Source of the DNA: Gemmatimonadaceae bacterium
GTDB lineage: Bacteria; Gemmatimonadota; Gemmatimonadetes; Gemmatimonadales; Gemmatimonadaceae
Length of the DNA: 64,000 bases
NCBI GenBank assembly: GCA_013361935.1
Contig: JABFXC010000008.1
Span: 1-64,000 of the forward strand
Reading direction: 5' to 3'
Shown: piece after piece, positions 51,975 to 61,175 of the stretch
How the letters are laid out: each line of letters starts with the position of its first letter
Position numbering within the stretch: the first letter of the stretch is position 1
Notes under the pieces: model-generated
What the model was told of the DNA's origin: nothing
The model's database searches: none
What the model saw: only the letters and a program-made list of their open reading frames with translations
Program-made: the position numbers and the translations under genes

Positions 51975-53152
51975 TGCGGCGCGATCTTCGACTGCTCGTC
52001 GTGACGCACGTCGCGCACTACCATGACGGCCACCGGTGGTCGGCGTACGGGCCGTACGCCCGCGAGATGGAGCTCTGGGCACCCCTGTTCGCCGAGGTGG
52101 TCGTCGCCGCACCAGCACGCGATGGCGCGCCCCCCGCCGATTGCCTGCCGATCGACGCGCCCAACGTGCGGCTCGCGTCTCAGCCGGAGACGGGGGGCTC
52201 GACGTTCGGCGCGAAGCTCGCCCAGCTGCTTGTTCTTCCGTGGTCGATGCTCAAGCTCGCCACCGCGATGGCCCGCGCCGACGTGATTCACGTGCGCTGC
52301 CCCGGCAATCTCGGTCTCCTCGGTGCCGTGCTCGCACCGCTCTTCGCGCGGCGGCGGATCGCCAAGTACGCGGGTCAGTGGAGCGCATATCCCGGCGAGC
52401 CGCGCAGCGTGCGCATGCAGCGCGCCGTCCTCCGGTCGGCGTGGTGGGGAGCCCCGGTGCTCGTCTACGGCCGCGACGAGGCGGACCCCGAGCACGTCAT
52501 CGGCTTCTTCACCTCCATCCTCGCCGATGCGCAGGTCGCGTGCGCGGCGGAAACGGCCCGTGCGCGGAGCCCTCGCGACGGTCTTCGGCTCCTCTACGTC
52601 GGCCGGCTCTCGCGCGAGAAGAACGTCGACGTCCTTCTCGCTGCGACGGCCCGCCTCGGTACGGCCGACGGGATCGCGCTGACCATCGTCGGCGACGGCC
52701 CGATGCGCGCGGAGCTGGAGCGTCAGGCGATCTCCCTTCAGATCGCCGATCACGTACGCTTCACCGGCGCGCTCGACTACGAGTCGGTCCTCGACCACTA
52801 TGCGGCCGCCGATGTCGTGGTGCTGCCCTCGACGACGGAAGGCTGGCCGAAGAGCCTCACCGAAGGGATGGCGTTCGGCGCCTGCTGCATCGGCCCTGAC
52901 CGCGGCATCGTGCCGCGGATGCTCGCCGACGGCCGCGGTTTCTGCACCCCCCCGCGTGACGTGCGCGCGCTCGCCGGTCTGCTCGCTCGCCTCCATCGAG
53001 CCCCGGGGGAGCGACTCGCCGTCGGTCGACGCGCGTCTGCATGGGCGACGCAGTTCACCCGTGAGCGCTTCGCCGAGTCGATCCATGCCGTTGTGGCGCG
53101 CACATGTGACCATCGGCGCGAGCCCTCGCTCGTGGAGGCGACGCATGTCTGA
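51971..53152 (+). CDS. Family 4-type glycosyltransferase (3)
   Basis: 393 residues; the ATG at 51971 overlaps the previous stop by 4 nt and a second ATG follows directly. The C-terminal domain has 'RLLYVGRLSREKNVDVLLAA', 'TIVGDGPMRAELERQAISLQ', 'VRFTGALDYESVLDHYAAAD' and 'PSTTEGWPKSLTEGMAFGAC'. The last holds the E-x7-E motif. The N-terminal half has 'VIHVRCPGNLGLLGAVLAPL'. GT-B, retaining. No TM segments. The role in the locus is the same as for its neighbours and the linkage is not predictable. Confidence 0.87.
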   Translation: MMRRDLRLLVVTHVAHYHDGHRWSAYGPYAREMELWAPLFAEVVVAAPARDGAPPADCLPIDAPNVRLASQPETGGSTFGAKLAQLLVLPWSMLKLATAMARADVIHVRCPGNLGLLGAVLAPLFARRRIAKYAGQWSAYPGEPRSVRMQRAVLRSAWWGAPVLVYGRDEADPEHVIGFFTSILADAQVACAAETARARSPRDGLRLLYVGRLSREKNVDVLLAATARLGTADGIALTIVGDGPMRAELERQAISLQIADHVRFTGALDYESVLDHYAAADVVVLPSTTEGWPKSLTEGMAFGACCIGPDRGIVPRMLADGRGFCTPPRDVRALAGLLARLHRAPGERLAVGRRASAWATQFTRERFAESIHAVVARTCDHRREPSLVEATHV

Positions 53153-54257
53153 CCGTCGCCTCGCCCGTGCTCCCGTCGGCGTCATGCACCTCACCGATAC
53201 GCTCGACATCGGTGGGGCCGAGCACATGGCGGTCAATCTCGTGAACCGGCTTCCTCGCGACCGATTCCGGCCCTATCTCTGCACGACGCGCCGCTCGGGT
53301 CCGCTTGCCGATCTCGTCGCTTCCGACGTCGGCCAGATCAGCCTCGATCGCCGATACCGCTTCGACGAGCGCGCGGTGCGAAATCTCGTGCACTTCATTC
53401 GCGCGCACGACGTGAGCATCCTCCATGCACACGGTACGGCGGTCTTCACCGCCGCCGTCGCGGCGCTGCTGCCGCCCTATCCGCTGGTGATCTGGCACAT
53501 CCATTTCGGCCGCCATGCATCGGTGCGGAACCCCGGATGGATGTACCGCCTCATCGCGCGACGCGTCGATCACACGATCACGGTGAACGAGGCGCTGGCA
53601 TCATGGGCCTCGGCGCGCCTCGGCATTCCGGCGGCGCGCGTCAGCTACATCCCCAACTTCGCGTCCTGCGCGAACGGCAAGGAAGCTGGCATCGCGCTGC
53701 CCGGTACCCCCGGCGAACGGATCGTCTGCGTCGCGAACTTTCTCCCCGAGAAGGATCACGCCACGCTGCTTCGCGCGATGCAGCAGGTCGTGCGGGAGCG
53801 GCCGGCCGCGCACCTCCTTCTCGTCGGCGCCGGCGGACACACCGGCAACGAGCGCGGCGTCCGGAAGATCATCGACGCGCTCGGCATCTCCGACAACGTC
53901 ACGATGCTCGGCCAGCGCCGCGACGTCCCGACGATTCTCGCCCAGGCCGACATCGGGGTGCTGAGCTCTACCGCGGAGGGACTGCCACTCGCCCTGATCG
54001 AGTACGGGCGATCGGGCCTTCCGACGGTCGTCACGCGCGTCGGACAGTGCGCCGATGTGGTGGACGGGGGGCGGGCCGGGATGCTGGTCACGCCGGGACG
54101 TGACGACGAGCTCGCGGCGGCGCTGCTCGAGCTGCTGGGCTCCGCCGACCGTCGTGCGGTGCTGGCCGCCGGGCTACGCGAACGCACGACGCGGATGTTC
54201 GACCCGGGGACCGTGATGGGGCAGATCTCGGCGGTTTATGACGAGGTGATGGCATGA
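53145..54257 (+). CDS. Family 4-type glycosyltransferase (4)
   Basis: 370 residues from the ATG at 53145, overlapping by 8 nt. 'VMHLTDTLDIGGAEHMAVNL' is a typical N-terminal loop. The C-terminal half has 'RIVCVANFLPEKDHATLLRA', 'HLLLVGAGGHTGNERGVRKI', 'VTMLGQRRDVPTILAQADIG' and 'STAEGLPLALIEYGRSGLPT'. Retaining GT-B. It overlaps the O-antigen-ligase-like gene by 4 nt and may add the last sugar before ligation or export. The donor is unknown. Confidence 0.88.
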   Translation: MSDRRLARAPVGVMHLTDTLDIGGAEHMAVNLVNRLPRDRFRPYLCTTRRSGPLADLVASDVGQISLDRRYRFDERAVRNLVHFIRAHDVSILHAHGTAVFTAAVAALLPPYPLVIWHIHFGRHASVRNPGWMYRLIARRVDHTITVNEALASWASARLGIPAARVSYIPNFASCANGKEAGIALPGTPGERIVCVANFLPEKDHATLLRAMQQVVRERPAAHLLLVGAGGHTGNERGVRKIIDALGISDNVTMLGQRRDVPTILAQADIGVLSSTAEGLPLALIEYGRSGLPTVVTRVGQCADVVDGGRAGMLVTPGRDDELAAALLELLGSADRRAVLAAGLRERTTRMFDPGTVMGQISAVYDEVMA

Positions 54258-55636
54258 CGGCACGACCTGCTTCGCTTTCGCACCTGTCGGAAACCGCCTC
54301 GCCTCGCGCCGTTGGCCTCCCCGATCTGGCGGTGCTCATCGTGCTGCTCGGAATGCACGCATCGCTCGCCCTGATGATGCGCGATCATCCCGCGCTCGCG
54401 AAGGCTCACGCGCTCGTCACGCTCGCCGTGGGTCTCTGGGGTGCGCTCCGCTGGCCTCTCGCACGCGTGGCGTGCGTCGCTGGCTACATCATGGGCGCCG
54501 AAGTGCTCTGGCGGATGTCCGCGGCACCGATCCCCTGGGAGTTCGCGAAGTATGCGATCGTGCTCGTTTTCGCGCTGGCACTCCTGCGCAATGCCGCGAG
54601 CATGCGTTCGGGCCCACTGCCCCTGCTGTACTTCATCCTGCTCACGCCTTCGCTCTTTCTGCTCGCTGCGGACCATGCCATCGCGACCTCCATCGCGATC
54701 CAGATGGCCAGCTTCAACCTTTCTGGACCGCTGGCGCTGTGCGTCAGCGTGTGGTTCTTCTCACAGGTTTCTCTGGATGGCGGGGAGCTTCGACGGGTGA
54801 TCATCGCGCTCCTGTGTCCCATCGCCGGGATTGCGGCGATCGCACTGGTAAGCACCTACTCGGCGAGCGATCTCACCTTCACCGACGAATCCAATCTCGT
54901 CACGAGTGGTGGGTTCGGCCCGAATCAGGTTTCCGCCGTCTTCGGGCTTGGAGTGCTCGGCTCGCTCCTGCTCGCCGTCGACGAAAAAGTTCGCGCATCG
55001 ATCCGCGTTCTGATGTTCGCGCTCGCGTTGCTGCTTGGCGCGCAGTCGGCGATGACATTTTCGCGAGGCGGACTGTACACCGTTGGGGGAGCGATCGCGA
55101 TGAGCGCGGTATTCCTCCTTCGTGATGCCAGAACGCGGCGCACGGTCCTGGTCGGCACCCCACTGGTGGCGGTGATCGTCGCGGCCGTGCTGATTCCGCG
55201 CATGGAATCGATCACCGCAGGGGCGCTGGGCGATCGATTCGGTGATTTCAACCCGACTCACCGGCAGGACATCGCCCGCGAGGATTTTCGCATCTGGCGC
55301 GAGAATCCCATGCTTGGCGTCGGCCCCGGGATGGCGAAGCGCCTCCGGCAGACGCAGTTCCGGGTCACCCACACCGAGTACACCCGAATGCTCTCGGAGC
55401 ATGGAATCCTCGGCGTGCTCGCCATGCTCTGTCTGTTCGCGATGGCGGTCCTGAACTACCACGCCCAGGACTATGTCCGAGGCCGTGGCCTCGCGATCGC
55501 ATTCTCGATGTGGAGCCTTCTGGCGATGCTCCACATCGGAATGCGGATCGCGGCCGTCAGCGTGATCTTCGGGCTCGCGGCCGCTCGATTCGTCGAGCGT
55601 GGCGACCGCGGACCAGTTACTTCTTGCGAACGATGA
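54254..55636 (+). CDS. O-antigen ligase/polymerase-like membrane protein (WaaL/Wzy type)
   Basis: 460 residues with ten or more TM helices. The Wzy_C-type signature is in the periplasmic loop: 'NPMLGVGPGMAKRLRQTQFR' and 'HTEYTRMLSEHGILGVLAML'. 'MTFSRGGLYTVGGAIAMSAV' precedes it. Such proteins either join undecaprenyl-linked glycan to a lipid acceptor (WaaL) or polymerise repeat units (Wzy). Because the locus has an ABC exporter and no Wzx flippase is seen, ligase is more likely. Codon choice is somewhat less G+C-rich than in the transferases before it. Its last bases overlap the convergent lipoprotein gene. Confidence 0.82.
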   Translation: MTARPASLSHLSETASPRAVGLPDLAVLIVLLGMHASLALMMRDHPALAKAHALVTLAVGLWGALRWPLARVACVAGYIMGAEVLWRMSAAPIPWEFAKYAIVLVFALALLRNAASMRSGPLPLLYFILLTPSLFLLAADHAIATSIAIQMASFNLSGPLALCVSVWFFSQVSLDGGELRRVIIALLCPIAGIAAIALVSTYSASDLTFTDESNLVTSGGFGPNQVSAVFGLGVLGSLLLAVDEKVRASIRVLMFALALLLGAQSAMTFSRGGLYTVGGAIAMSAVFLLRDARTRRTVLVGTPLVAVIVAAVLIPRMESITAGALGDRFGDFNPTHRQDIAREDFRIWRENPMLGVGPGMAKRLRQTQFRVTHTEYTRMLSEHGILGVLAMLCLFAMAVLNYHAQDYVRGRGLAIAFSMWSLLAMLHIGMRIAAVSVIFGLAAARFVERGDRGPVTSCER

Positions 55637-57182
55637 AGACGTTCAGATACGAGCTCGTGGACGGCGGTGTCACTCCGTACCCGATCGGCGCCGGCGCGTT
55701 GTAGCCGGTCGTTGCCAGGTTGACGCTCCCGCCGCCGTAGACGCCGCTCGCCACCACGCTCCCGAACAGATCGTAGACGTGCCGAATCTCGTAGCGGTCG
55801 CCGCCACGCAGCACCGTCGAGAGATCGACTGCGACCGTCGAGGCGGCCGACCAGTTCCAGCAGATGATGGTCGCGTACCCCGGCTCGTATTTGCTCGGGC
55901 GGACCGACACCTGCGAGCCGGCGAGACTCCCGCTCGTATACTGCGCCACGCCGTCATAACCGGTGGCGGTACGCCAGCCCGCGAACTTGTAGGTGGCCGC
56001 ACTCGTGGTGCCGTTGACCAGATAGAACGGATCCTGAGTGCTCGTTGAAGGCGCTGCGTACTTGTTGCTGTCCCAGCGGTTCGCCGAGAGCGACTGGCCC
56101 GTCGCGAGGCGCAGGCTCACCAGGACGTTCTGCGTGGCCAGCGGACTGCCGCCTGTCGTGAAGGTGTTCCCCGTTACGACGTAGCCGTCCATCTCGTTGA
56201 ACTGGGCCTGGCCGTGGACCGTGTTGTCGAGGAACTGGACGTCCTGGCCCTGCGCACCACCTGGCGTGTTCAATCGTACGGCGATCGAAGTACCGTCCGT
56301 GTGGTCGATGTTGTTCGCCTTGAAGACGAAGTGCGCCATCTTCCCTCCAGCTCCCTGGAGGAGAATGTTCGACGAGAGGCCGAACTTCGCCGCCACCGGA
56401 CTGCCGCTTCCGGCGATCGTATTCCCTTCGACATCGAAGTTGTACAGGTACGCCGCGTCGGTCCCGTACATGTGCAACCCCTCCGAGAAGGAGTTGAACA
56501 GCACGTTGTCGGTCACGACCTTCGTCGCGTACTGGTTCTGCAGATACACGTTATGGCCGTGCCCGCGATCGGGGCCTTCCCACCCGTTGTTGTAGAAAAC
56601 CGACCCCGTGATCTCGAGTCCCTGGGCGGCGCTCCCCGCGAACAGCCCGTCCCCGAGATCATGGATCACCATGTTGATGATCTTGTTGAACGGCCCGAGC
56701 ACGAACACCGTGACGTTCTGCCGCGGCAGGTCGGCGGGATCCGAGCCGGCGATTGTCGTCACGCGCTTCGGATCCGAGTCCATCACCTCGAAGCCCCAGT
56801 AGTACGTGTAGGAGCCGTCGATCTCGAAGCGACCGTCGACCGTCGCACGCTGGCCAGCTAGCTGGCGGAGCACCACCGGCTTCGTCGACGTTCCCGTGAG
56901 CTTGCTCACGAACGGCCCGGTGTACGTCCCCCCCATCATCCAGATCGTATCACCAGGCACGACGGTCGCCGGCTGCGCGAGCGCCGTGGCGAGATTCCAC
57001 GGATGCTGATAGCTGCCGTCCCCGGCGGACGAACCGCTCGGCGAGACGAAGTGCCCGTTCGGCGGCCGGCCCCCGGGAACCTCCTCGGGGAGATTCCAGT
57101 ACTGGCTCGGGGCCACGACTTCACCCTTCGCGCACGCGAGGGTGGCAGCGACGACGATGAACGCGAGCATTCCATTTTTCAT
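55617..57182 (-). CDS. Secreted right-handed beta-helix lipoprotein under a c-di-GMP riboswitch
   Basis: 521 residues from the ATG at 57182, with SD GGAGGTG; the track's extra N-terminus is the riboswitch leader. A lipoprotein signal ends 'AATLAC'. Then comes 'HFVSPSGSSAGDGSYQHPWN', the usual opening of pectin-lyase-like beta-helix proteins, and repeated coils such as 'NVTVFVLGPFNKIINMVIHD', 'GLEITGSVFYNNGWEGPD' and 'DVQFLDNTVHGQAQFNEMDG'. A small C-terminal beta domain follows. Beta-helix proteins bind, cleave or epimerise polysaccharides; catalytic residues are not obvious. It is the only inverted gene in the locus. Extracytoplasmic action on the locus's own glycan is a fair inference. Confidence 0.85.
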   Translation of the reverse strand: MKNGMLAFIVVAATLACAKGEVVAPSQYWNLPEEVPGGRPPNGHFVSPSGSSAGDGSYQHPWNLATALAQPATVVPGDTIWMMGGTYTGPFVSKLTGTSTKPVVLRQLAGQRATVDGRFEIDGSYTYYWGFEVMDSDPKRVTTIAGSDPADLPRQNVTVFVLGPFNKIINMVIHDLGDGLFAGSAAQGLEITGSVFYNNGWEGPDRGHGHNVYLQNQYATKVVTDNVLFNSFSEGLHMYGTDAAYLYNFDVEGNTIAGSGSPVAAKFGLSSNILLQGAGGKMAHFVFKANNIDHTDGTSIAVRLNTPGGAQGQDVQFLDNTVHGQAQFNEMDGYVVTGNTFTTGGSPLATQNVLVSLRLATGQSLSANRWDSNKYAAPSTSTQDPFYLVNGTTSAATYKFAGWRTATGYDGVAQYTSGSLAGSQVSVRPSKYEPGYATIICWNWSAASTVAVDLSTVLRGGDRYEIRHVYDLFGSVVASGVYGGGSVNLATTGYNAPAPIGYGVTPPSTSSYLNVFIVRKK

Positions 57183-57186
57183 CTGG

Positions 57187-57209
57187 CACCTCCGACGCCA
57201 TGCGTCGGA
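57187..57209 (-). promoter_or_regulatory. Hairpin covering the Shine-Dalgarno of the beta-helix gene
   Basis: TCCGACGC (57191-57198) and GCGTCGGA (57202-57209) form a perfect 8-bp stem with a 3-nt loop. On the transcript, the GGA of the SD GGAGGTG (57187-57193) is in the stem. It lies between the GEMM aptamer and the start codon, so ligand binding could open or close the ribosome site. Confidence 0.6.
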
Positions 57210-57210
57210 T

Positions 57211-57305
57211 TTCGGCGGCTCGACTGGCGTGGCCGGCGCACCCGCGCCGACTGTAGCCTCGTGGCTTTGCGTCGCCGGCTTTCGCCGGGTATGCCTTTGT
57301 CGCGG
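57211..57305 (-). promoter_or_regulatory. Cyclic di-GMP-I (GEMM) riboswitch aptamer
   Basis: On the minus strand the conserved blocks occur in order: AAAGGCATACC, CGGCGAAAGCCGGCGACGCA (GAAA tetraloop in its stem, followed by GACGCAAAGCC), CACGAGGCTACAG, a variable stem, then GCCAGTCGAGCCGCCGAA. Together they match the GEMM-I layout, including the tetraloop, its receptor region and the intercalating A of GACGCAAAGCC. The base equivalent to G20, which separates c-di-GMP from cGAMP types, is G by my alignment. One change is notable: CAAACC reads CATACC. Confidence 0.85.
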
Positions 57306-57567
57306 CCAGACTGGCTCTGCGATCCTGCCGAGGTAGGTCTCCGTTCTTCTGAGCGACTGCTCGGTCGAGAGCCGCGTAACGGCAACGGAGTGGGAGTGCA
57401 TCGTAATCGCCGCCACCGTCACCGAGAAGTGCGCGACCTCACAGTTGCGCAACTTTTTTCGTAGCGGCGCCCGCTTCCCCGCTTCGGGCAGTCTCCTTGC
57501 ACGACAGGTCGCGCGCCGGTGCGTTAACCCCCGATCCGGCGCATCAACGACGCTCACTGTCGACGAC

Positions 57568-58701
57568 GTGCTACATCCTGCGACGCCTCCGGTCACAGCA
57601 CCGCTCTCCGCGCACGTCCCCACCGCCGGCCGAAGCGGCCGCACGCCGGACTTTCCCCCCCCGCGCGTGCTCTTCGTCGGGAGCTTCGTGCGCGCCGCCC
57701 TCGGCAGCCGTGCCATCAGTGAGGATCTCGCCGAGCATCTCGCGGCCAGCGGCTGGTCGACGACCCTCACCTCCCGCAGCTCCGCGCGCTGGTGGCGCCC
57801 CGTCGACATGGCCTTCACGATCGCTCGCGCACGCAACCGCTATGATGTGGCCGTCGTCGACGTCTACAGCGGCGCCGCCTTCCGCTGGGCGGAGATGACC
57901 GCCCGCCTGCTCCGCGGCGTCGGGAAGCCGTACGTCACGACGCTGCACGGCGGCAGTCTTCCCGTCCTTGCCGCGCGCGAGCCACGTCGCTTCCGTCGTC
58001 TCGTCGCCCGCGCCGCCGCTGTCACTGCGCCTTCGCGCTACCTCCTCGAGCTCGCGACCCGCGTTCGCCCCGACGCGACGCTTCTCCCCAACCCGATCGA
58101 GCCATCGGCGTATCCGTTCCGCTTGCGCTCGAGCCCCTCGCCGCGGCTCGTCTGGCTGCGCGCCTTCCACGAGCAGTACAACCCGACGCTCGCCCCGCGC
58201 GTCGCCGCCGCGCTGGTCGAGCGGCATCCCGACATCGCGCTGACGATGATCGGACCCGACAAGGATGGCAGCGAGCAGCGCGTCCGCGCCGTGGCGGCGC
58301 GCCTCGGTGTCGCCCATCGCGTCGCTCTCCCTGGCTCCGTGGACAAGCACGACGTCCCGCGCGCGATCGCCGCGGGCGACGTCTTCCTCAACACCACCAA
58401 CGTCGACAACTCGCCGGTGAGCGTGATCGAGGCGATGGCCTGTGGCCTCTGTGTGGTCAGCACCAACGTCGGCGGAATCCCCTTCCTGCTCGAGCACGAG
58501 ACCGACGCGCTGCTCGTTCCCCCGAACGATCCGCGCGCGATGGCCGACGCGGTTCATCGAGTGCTGACGGACGCGGCGCTCGCCGGGCGGCTCTCCGCGA
58601 ACGCGCGGGCGAAAGCAGAGCGGTTCGGGTGGGCCGAGGTTCTCCCGCGCTGGGAGCAGCTCCTTCGGCGCCTCGCGACGGAGCGCGTCGCTCATGCGTG
58701 A
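57568..58701 (+). CDS. Family 4-type glycosyltransferase (5)
   Basis: The start is uncertain. The track uses a TTG at 57445; I prefer the GTG at 57568 (377 residues) because the extra 41 residues are not family-like, but no clear SD supports either. The GT-B core begins 'RVLFVGSFVRAALGSRAISE'. It has 'VTTLHGGSLPVLAAREPRRF', 'DATLLPNPIEPSAYPF', 'MIGPDKDGSEQRVRAVAARL' and 'NSPVSVIEAMACGLCVVSTN', the last matching the donor-site region though with Ser/Val in place of the usual first Glu. It overlaps the CapK-like gene by 8 nt. It resumes the + strand locus after the inverted gene. Confidence 0.83.
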   Translation: MLHPATPPVTAPLSAHVPTAGRSGRTPDFPPPRVLFVGSFVRAALGSRAISEDLAEHLAASGWSTTLTSRSSARWWRPVDMAFTIARARNRYDVAVVDVYSGAAFRWAEMTARLLRGVGKPYVTTLHGGSLPVLAAREPRRFRRLVARAAAVTAPSRYLLELATRVRPDATLLPNPIEPSAYPFRLRSSPSPRLVWLRAFHEQYNPTLAPRVAAALVERHPDIALTMIGPDKDGSEQRVRAVAARLGVAHRVALPGSVDKHDVPRAIAAGDVFLNTTNVDNSPVSVIEAMACGLCVVSTNVGGIPFLLEHETDALLVPPNDPRAMADAVHRVLTDAALAGRLSANARAKAERFGWAEVLPRWEQLLRRLATERVAHA

Positions 58702-60106
58702 GTCTCTCGTCCGTGCATATCACGCGCTTCCGCCTGCGCTGCGCTCCGCCGTGGTGACGCTTCGCGGACTCCAGCTCGCCTCCTGGCGCTACGGTCCGGA
58801 GAGCGATCGCCTTCGTGACGAGGCGCTCGCCCGCGAGCGCTGGAGCTTCGAGGAGTGGACACGCTGGCGGGAGGAACGGCTCGCCTTCGTGCTCTGGCGC
58901 GCGGCGACCCGCGTCCCCTTCTACGAGGAGCTGTGGAGCGCCCGACGCCAGCGCGGGGATCGTTCTTCCTTCGAGCGGCTCGAGAACTGGCCCGTGCTCG
59001 AGAAGGAGTCGCTCCGCCGCGACCCCGCCGCCTTCGTCGCCGACGATCGCGACCCGCGGCGGATGTTCCACGATCACACCAGCGGTACCACCGGCAAATC
59101 TCTCGACGTGTGGCTCTCGCGCGAAACGGTGCGCGAGTGGTACGCCCTGCACGAAGCGCGGACGCGCGCGTGGAACGGTGTCGCGCGTGGTGATCGCTGG
59201 GCCATCCTCGGTGGGCAGCTCGTCGCGCCGGCCGCACAGACACGTCCCCCCTTCTGGGTGTGGAACGCCGCGCTGCGGCAACTCTACATGTCGGCGTATC
59301 ACATCGCGCCGGCCACGGTTCCCCACTATGTCGCCGCGCTCCGTGACCATCGCGTCACGTACGTGCTCGGTTATCCGTCGGCGCTCTTCGCCCTCGCCCG
59401 CGAGGTGCTGGCCCGTGATATCGGCGCGCCGCGGCTGCGTGTTGCGATCCTCAACGCCGAGCCGCTCCTCGATCACCAGCGCGAGACCATCGCCGAGGCG
59501 TTCGGCTGCGCCGTGCGCGAGACATATGGGATGTCCGAGATCGTCGCCGCGGCGAGCGAGTGCGGCCACGGGACGGTGCACCTCTGGCCCGAGGCGGGCT
59601 TCCTCGAGGTGCTCGACGGACGCGATCCCGTCCCTGACGGCGCCACCGGTGACCTGGTGAGCACGGGATTGCTCAACGCCGACATGCCGCTCATCCGCTA
59701 TCGTGTCGGCGATCGGGGCGCACGCGCGGCGTCGAACGTCTCCTGCACCTGCGGCCGCACGCTCCCGATTCTCGCAGGCGTCGAGGGACGGAGCGACGAC
59801 GTCCTCTTCACGCGCGACGGTCGCATCGTCGGGCGGCTCGACCCGGTCTTCAAGTCGCGCATCCCCATCCGCGAGGCGCAGATCGTCCAGGAGACGCTCG
59901 ATCGCGTTCGCGTGCGCTATGTCCCCGACTCCGGATTCACCTCCGCGCACGGTGACTCGGTCGCCGCGCGCATCCGCGAGCGCATGGGTGCCATCGCCGT
60001 CGTCCTCGAGCCCGTCGACATGATCCCGCGCACCGCGAACGGCAAGTTCCGCGCGGTCGTCTGCAACCTCGCGCCGGAGGAGCGCGCGCGAGCGAGCGCC
60101 CGATGA
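58694..60106 (+). CDS. CapK/PaaK-like adenylate-forming enzyme
   Basis: 470 residues. The AMP-binding fold of the phenylacetate-CoA ligase group: phosphate loop 'HTSGTTGKSLDVWLSRE', 'VLGYPSALFALAREVLA', 'RETYGMSEIVAAASECGHG', and 'GDLVSTGLLNADMPLIRYRV' with 'GDRGA'. 'MIPRTANGKFRAVVCNL' holds the C-terminal catalytic Lys. CapK homologues are frequent in capsule and O-antigen loci, where they are thought to activate an acyl or amino acid that decorates a sugar. The substrate is unknown. It overlaps the next GT2 gene by 4 nt. Confidence 0.85.
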   Translation: MRESLVRAYHALPPALRSAVVTLRGLQLASWRYGPESDRLRDEALARERWSFEEWTRWREERLAFVLWRAATRVPFYEELWSARRQRGDRSSFERLENWPVLEKESLRRDPAAFVADDRDPRRMFHDHTSGTTGKSLDVWLSRETVREWYALHEARTRAWNGVARGDRWAILGGQLVAPAAQTRPPFWVWNAALRQLYMSAYHIAPATVPHYVAALRDHRVTYVLGYPSALFALAREVLARDIGAPRLRVAILNAEPLLDHQRETIAEAFGCAVRETYGMSEIVAAASECGHGTVHLWPEAGFLEVLDGRDPVPDGATGDLVSTGLLNADMPLIRYRVGDRGARAASNVSCTCGRTLPILAGVEGRSDDVLFTRDGRIVGRLDPVFKSRIPIREAQIVQETLDRVRVRYVPDSGFTSAHGDSVAARIRERMGAIAVVLEPVDMIPRTANGKFRAVVCNLAPEERARASAR

Positions 60107-61152
60107 GCGATCCCGTCGCGACCCCGCTGGTGTCCGTCATCGTGCCCTGCCGCAACGAGCGCGATCACATCGACGGCTGCATCGACTCGATCCTCGCGAA
60201 CGACCATCCGCGCGAACATCTCGAGCTCATCGTCGTCGACGGCGAGAGCGACGACGGGACACGTGAGATCCTCGCCGCGCGTGCGCGCGCGGAGCCGGCG
60301 CTCCGCTGGCTGCCGAACCCCGCGCGCACCACGCCGGCCGCGTTGAACATCGGCATCCGTGCGTCGAGTGGGCGCGTCATCGTCCGCATGGACGTGCACT
60401 GCCGCTATCCCGCGCACTACATCCGCACGCTCGTCGCCTGGCTCGATCGCTCCGGCGCCGACAACGTCGGAGGCGCCTGCAGGACGCTTCCCGCGAACGA
60501 TACGCCGGCCGCGCGCGCCGTCGCCGTCGCCCTGTCTCACCCACTCGGCGTCGGCAACGCGCTCTTCCGAGTGGGGGTGAGCGAGCCACGCTGGGTCGAC
60601 ACCGTCCCCTTCGGCTGCTATCGCCGCGAGGTCTTCGAGCGCATCGGCGTCTTCGACGAGGAGCTCGTCCGCAATCAGGACGACGAGTTCAACCATCGCC
60701 TTCTCGGCCACGGCGGTCGGATCCTCATCGTCCCGGACGTCATCTCCGACTACTTCGCGCGCGCGTCCCTCGGGAAGCTCGCGCTGATGTACTACCAGTA
60801 CGGCTACTTCAAGCCGCTCGTCGCCCGGAAGCTCGGCCGGGTCGCGACGCTTCGGCAGCTCGCGCCGCCGGCGTTCGTGCTGTTCCTCGTGCTCGCGCTT
60901 CTCGCGGCTCCCTTCGGCCGGATGGCGGCGATCCCGCTGGTCGGCGTCGCCGCGCTCTATCTCGGGGTCGTCTTCGCGGCGGCGCTCCGCGTCGTGCTCC
61001 GATCGGGCCCGTCGCTCCTCGCCCCGCTCGTGGCCGCATTCCCGGTGATGCATCTCGCGTACGGCGCTGGCTTTCTGCGCGGCAGCCTCGATCTGGCGAG
61101 GCGGACGCACGCCGCGACACGTCCGGACGCGGCGATTCCCGTTTCGCGCTGA
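60103..61152 (+). CDS. Membrane-anchored family 2 glycosyltransferase (ExoA-like)
   Basis: 349 residues. GT-A core (1-240): 'VSVIVPCRNERDHIDGCIDS', 'LIVVDGESDDGTREIL', metal-binding 'VRMDVHCRYP' (Asp-x-His variant), 'FGCYRREVFERIGVFDEELV' and 'RNQDDEFNHRLLGHGGRILI'. Two or three C-terminal TM helices ('PPAFVLFLVLALLAAPFG') anchor it to the membrane, as in ExoA of succinoglycan synthesis. It is the last gene before a 225-bp spacer, which begins with a UUCG-capped stem. Confidence 0.87.
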   Translation: MSDPVATPLVSVIVPCRNERDHIDGCIDSILANDHPREHLELIVVDGESDDGTREILAARARAEPALRWLPNPARTTPAALNIGIRASSGRVIVRMDVHCRYPAHYIRTLVAWLDRSGADNVGGACRTLPANDTPAARAVAVALSHPLGVGNALFRVGVSEPRWVDTVPFGCYRREVFERIGVFDEELVRNQDDEFNHRLLGHGGRILIVPDVISDYFARASLGKLALMYYQYGYFKPLVARKLGRVATLRQLAPPAFVLFLVLALLAAPFGRMAAIPLVGVAALYLGVVFAAALRVVLRSGPSLLAPLVAAFPVMHLAYGAGFLRGSLDLARRTHAATRPDAAIPVSR

Positions 61153-61159
61153 ACGCGCT

Positions 61160-61175
61160 CCGGCGTTCGCGCCGG
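61160..61175 (+). terminator. UUCG-capped stem after the GT2 gene
   Basis: CCGGCG-TTCG-CGCCGG is a perfect 6-bp stem with a UUCG tetraloop, 8 nt after the stop codon. No T-tract follows, so it may be a weak or factor-assisted terminator or a 3'-end stabiliser. Confidence 0.45.
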
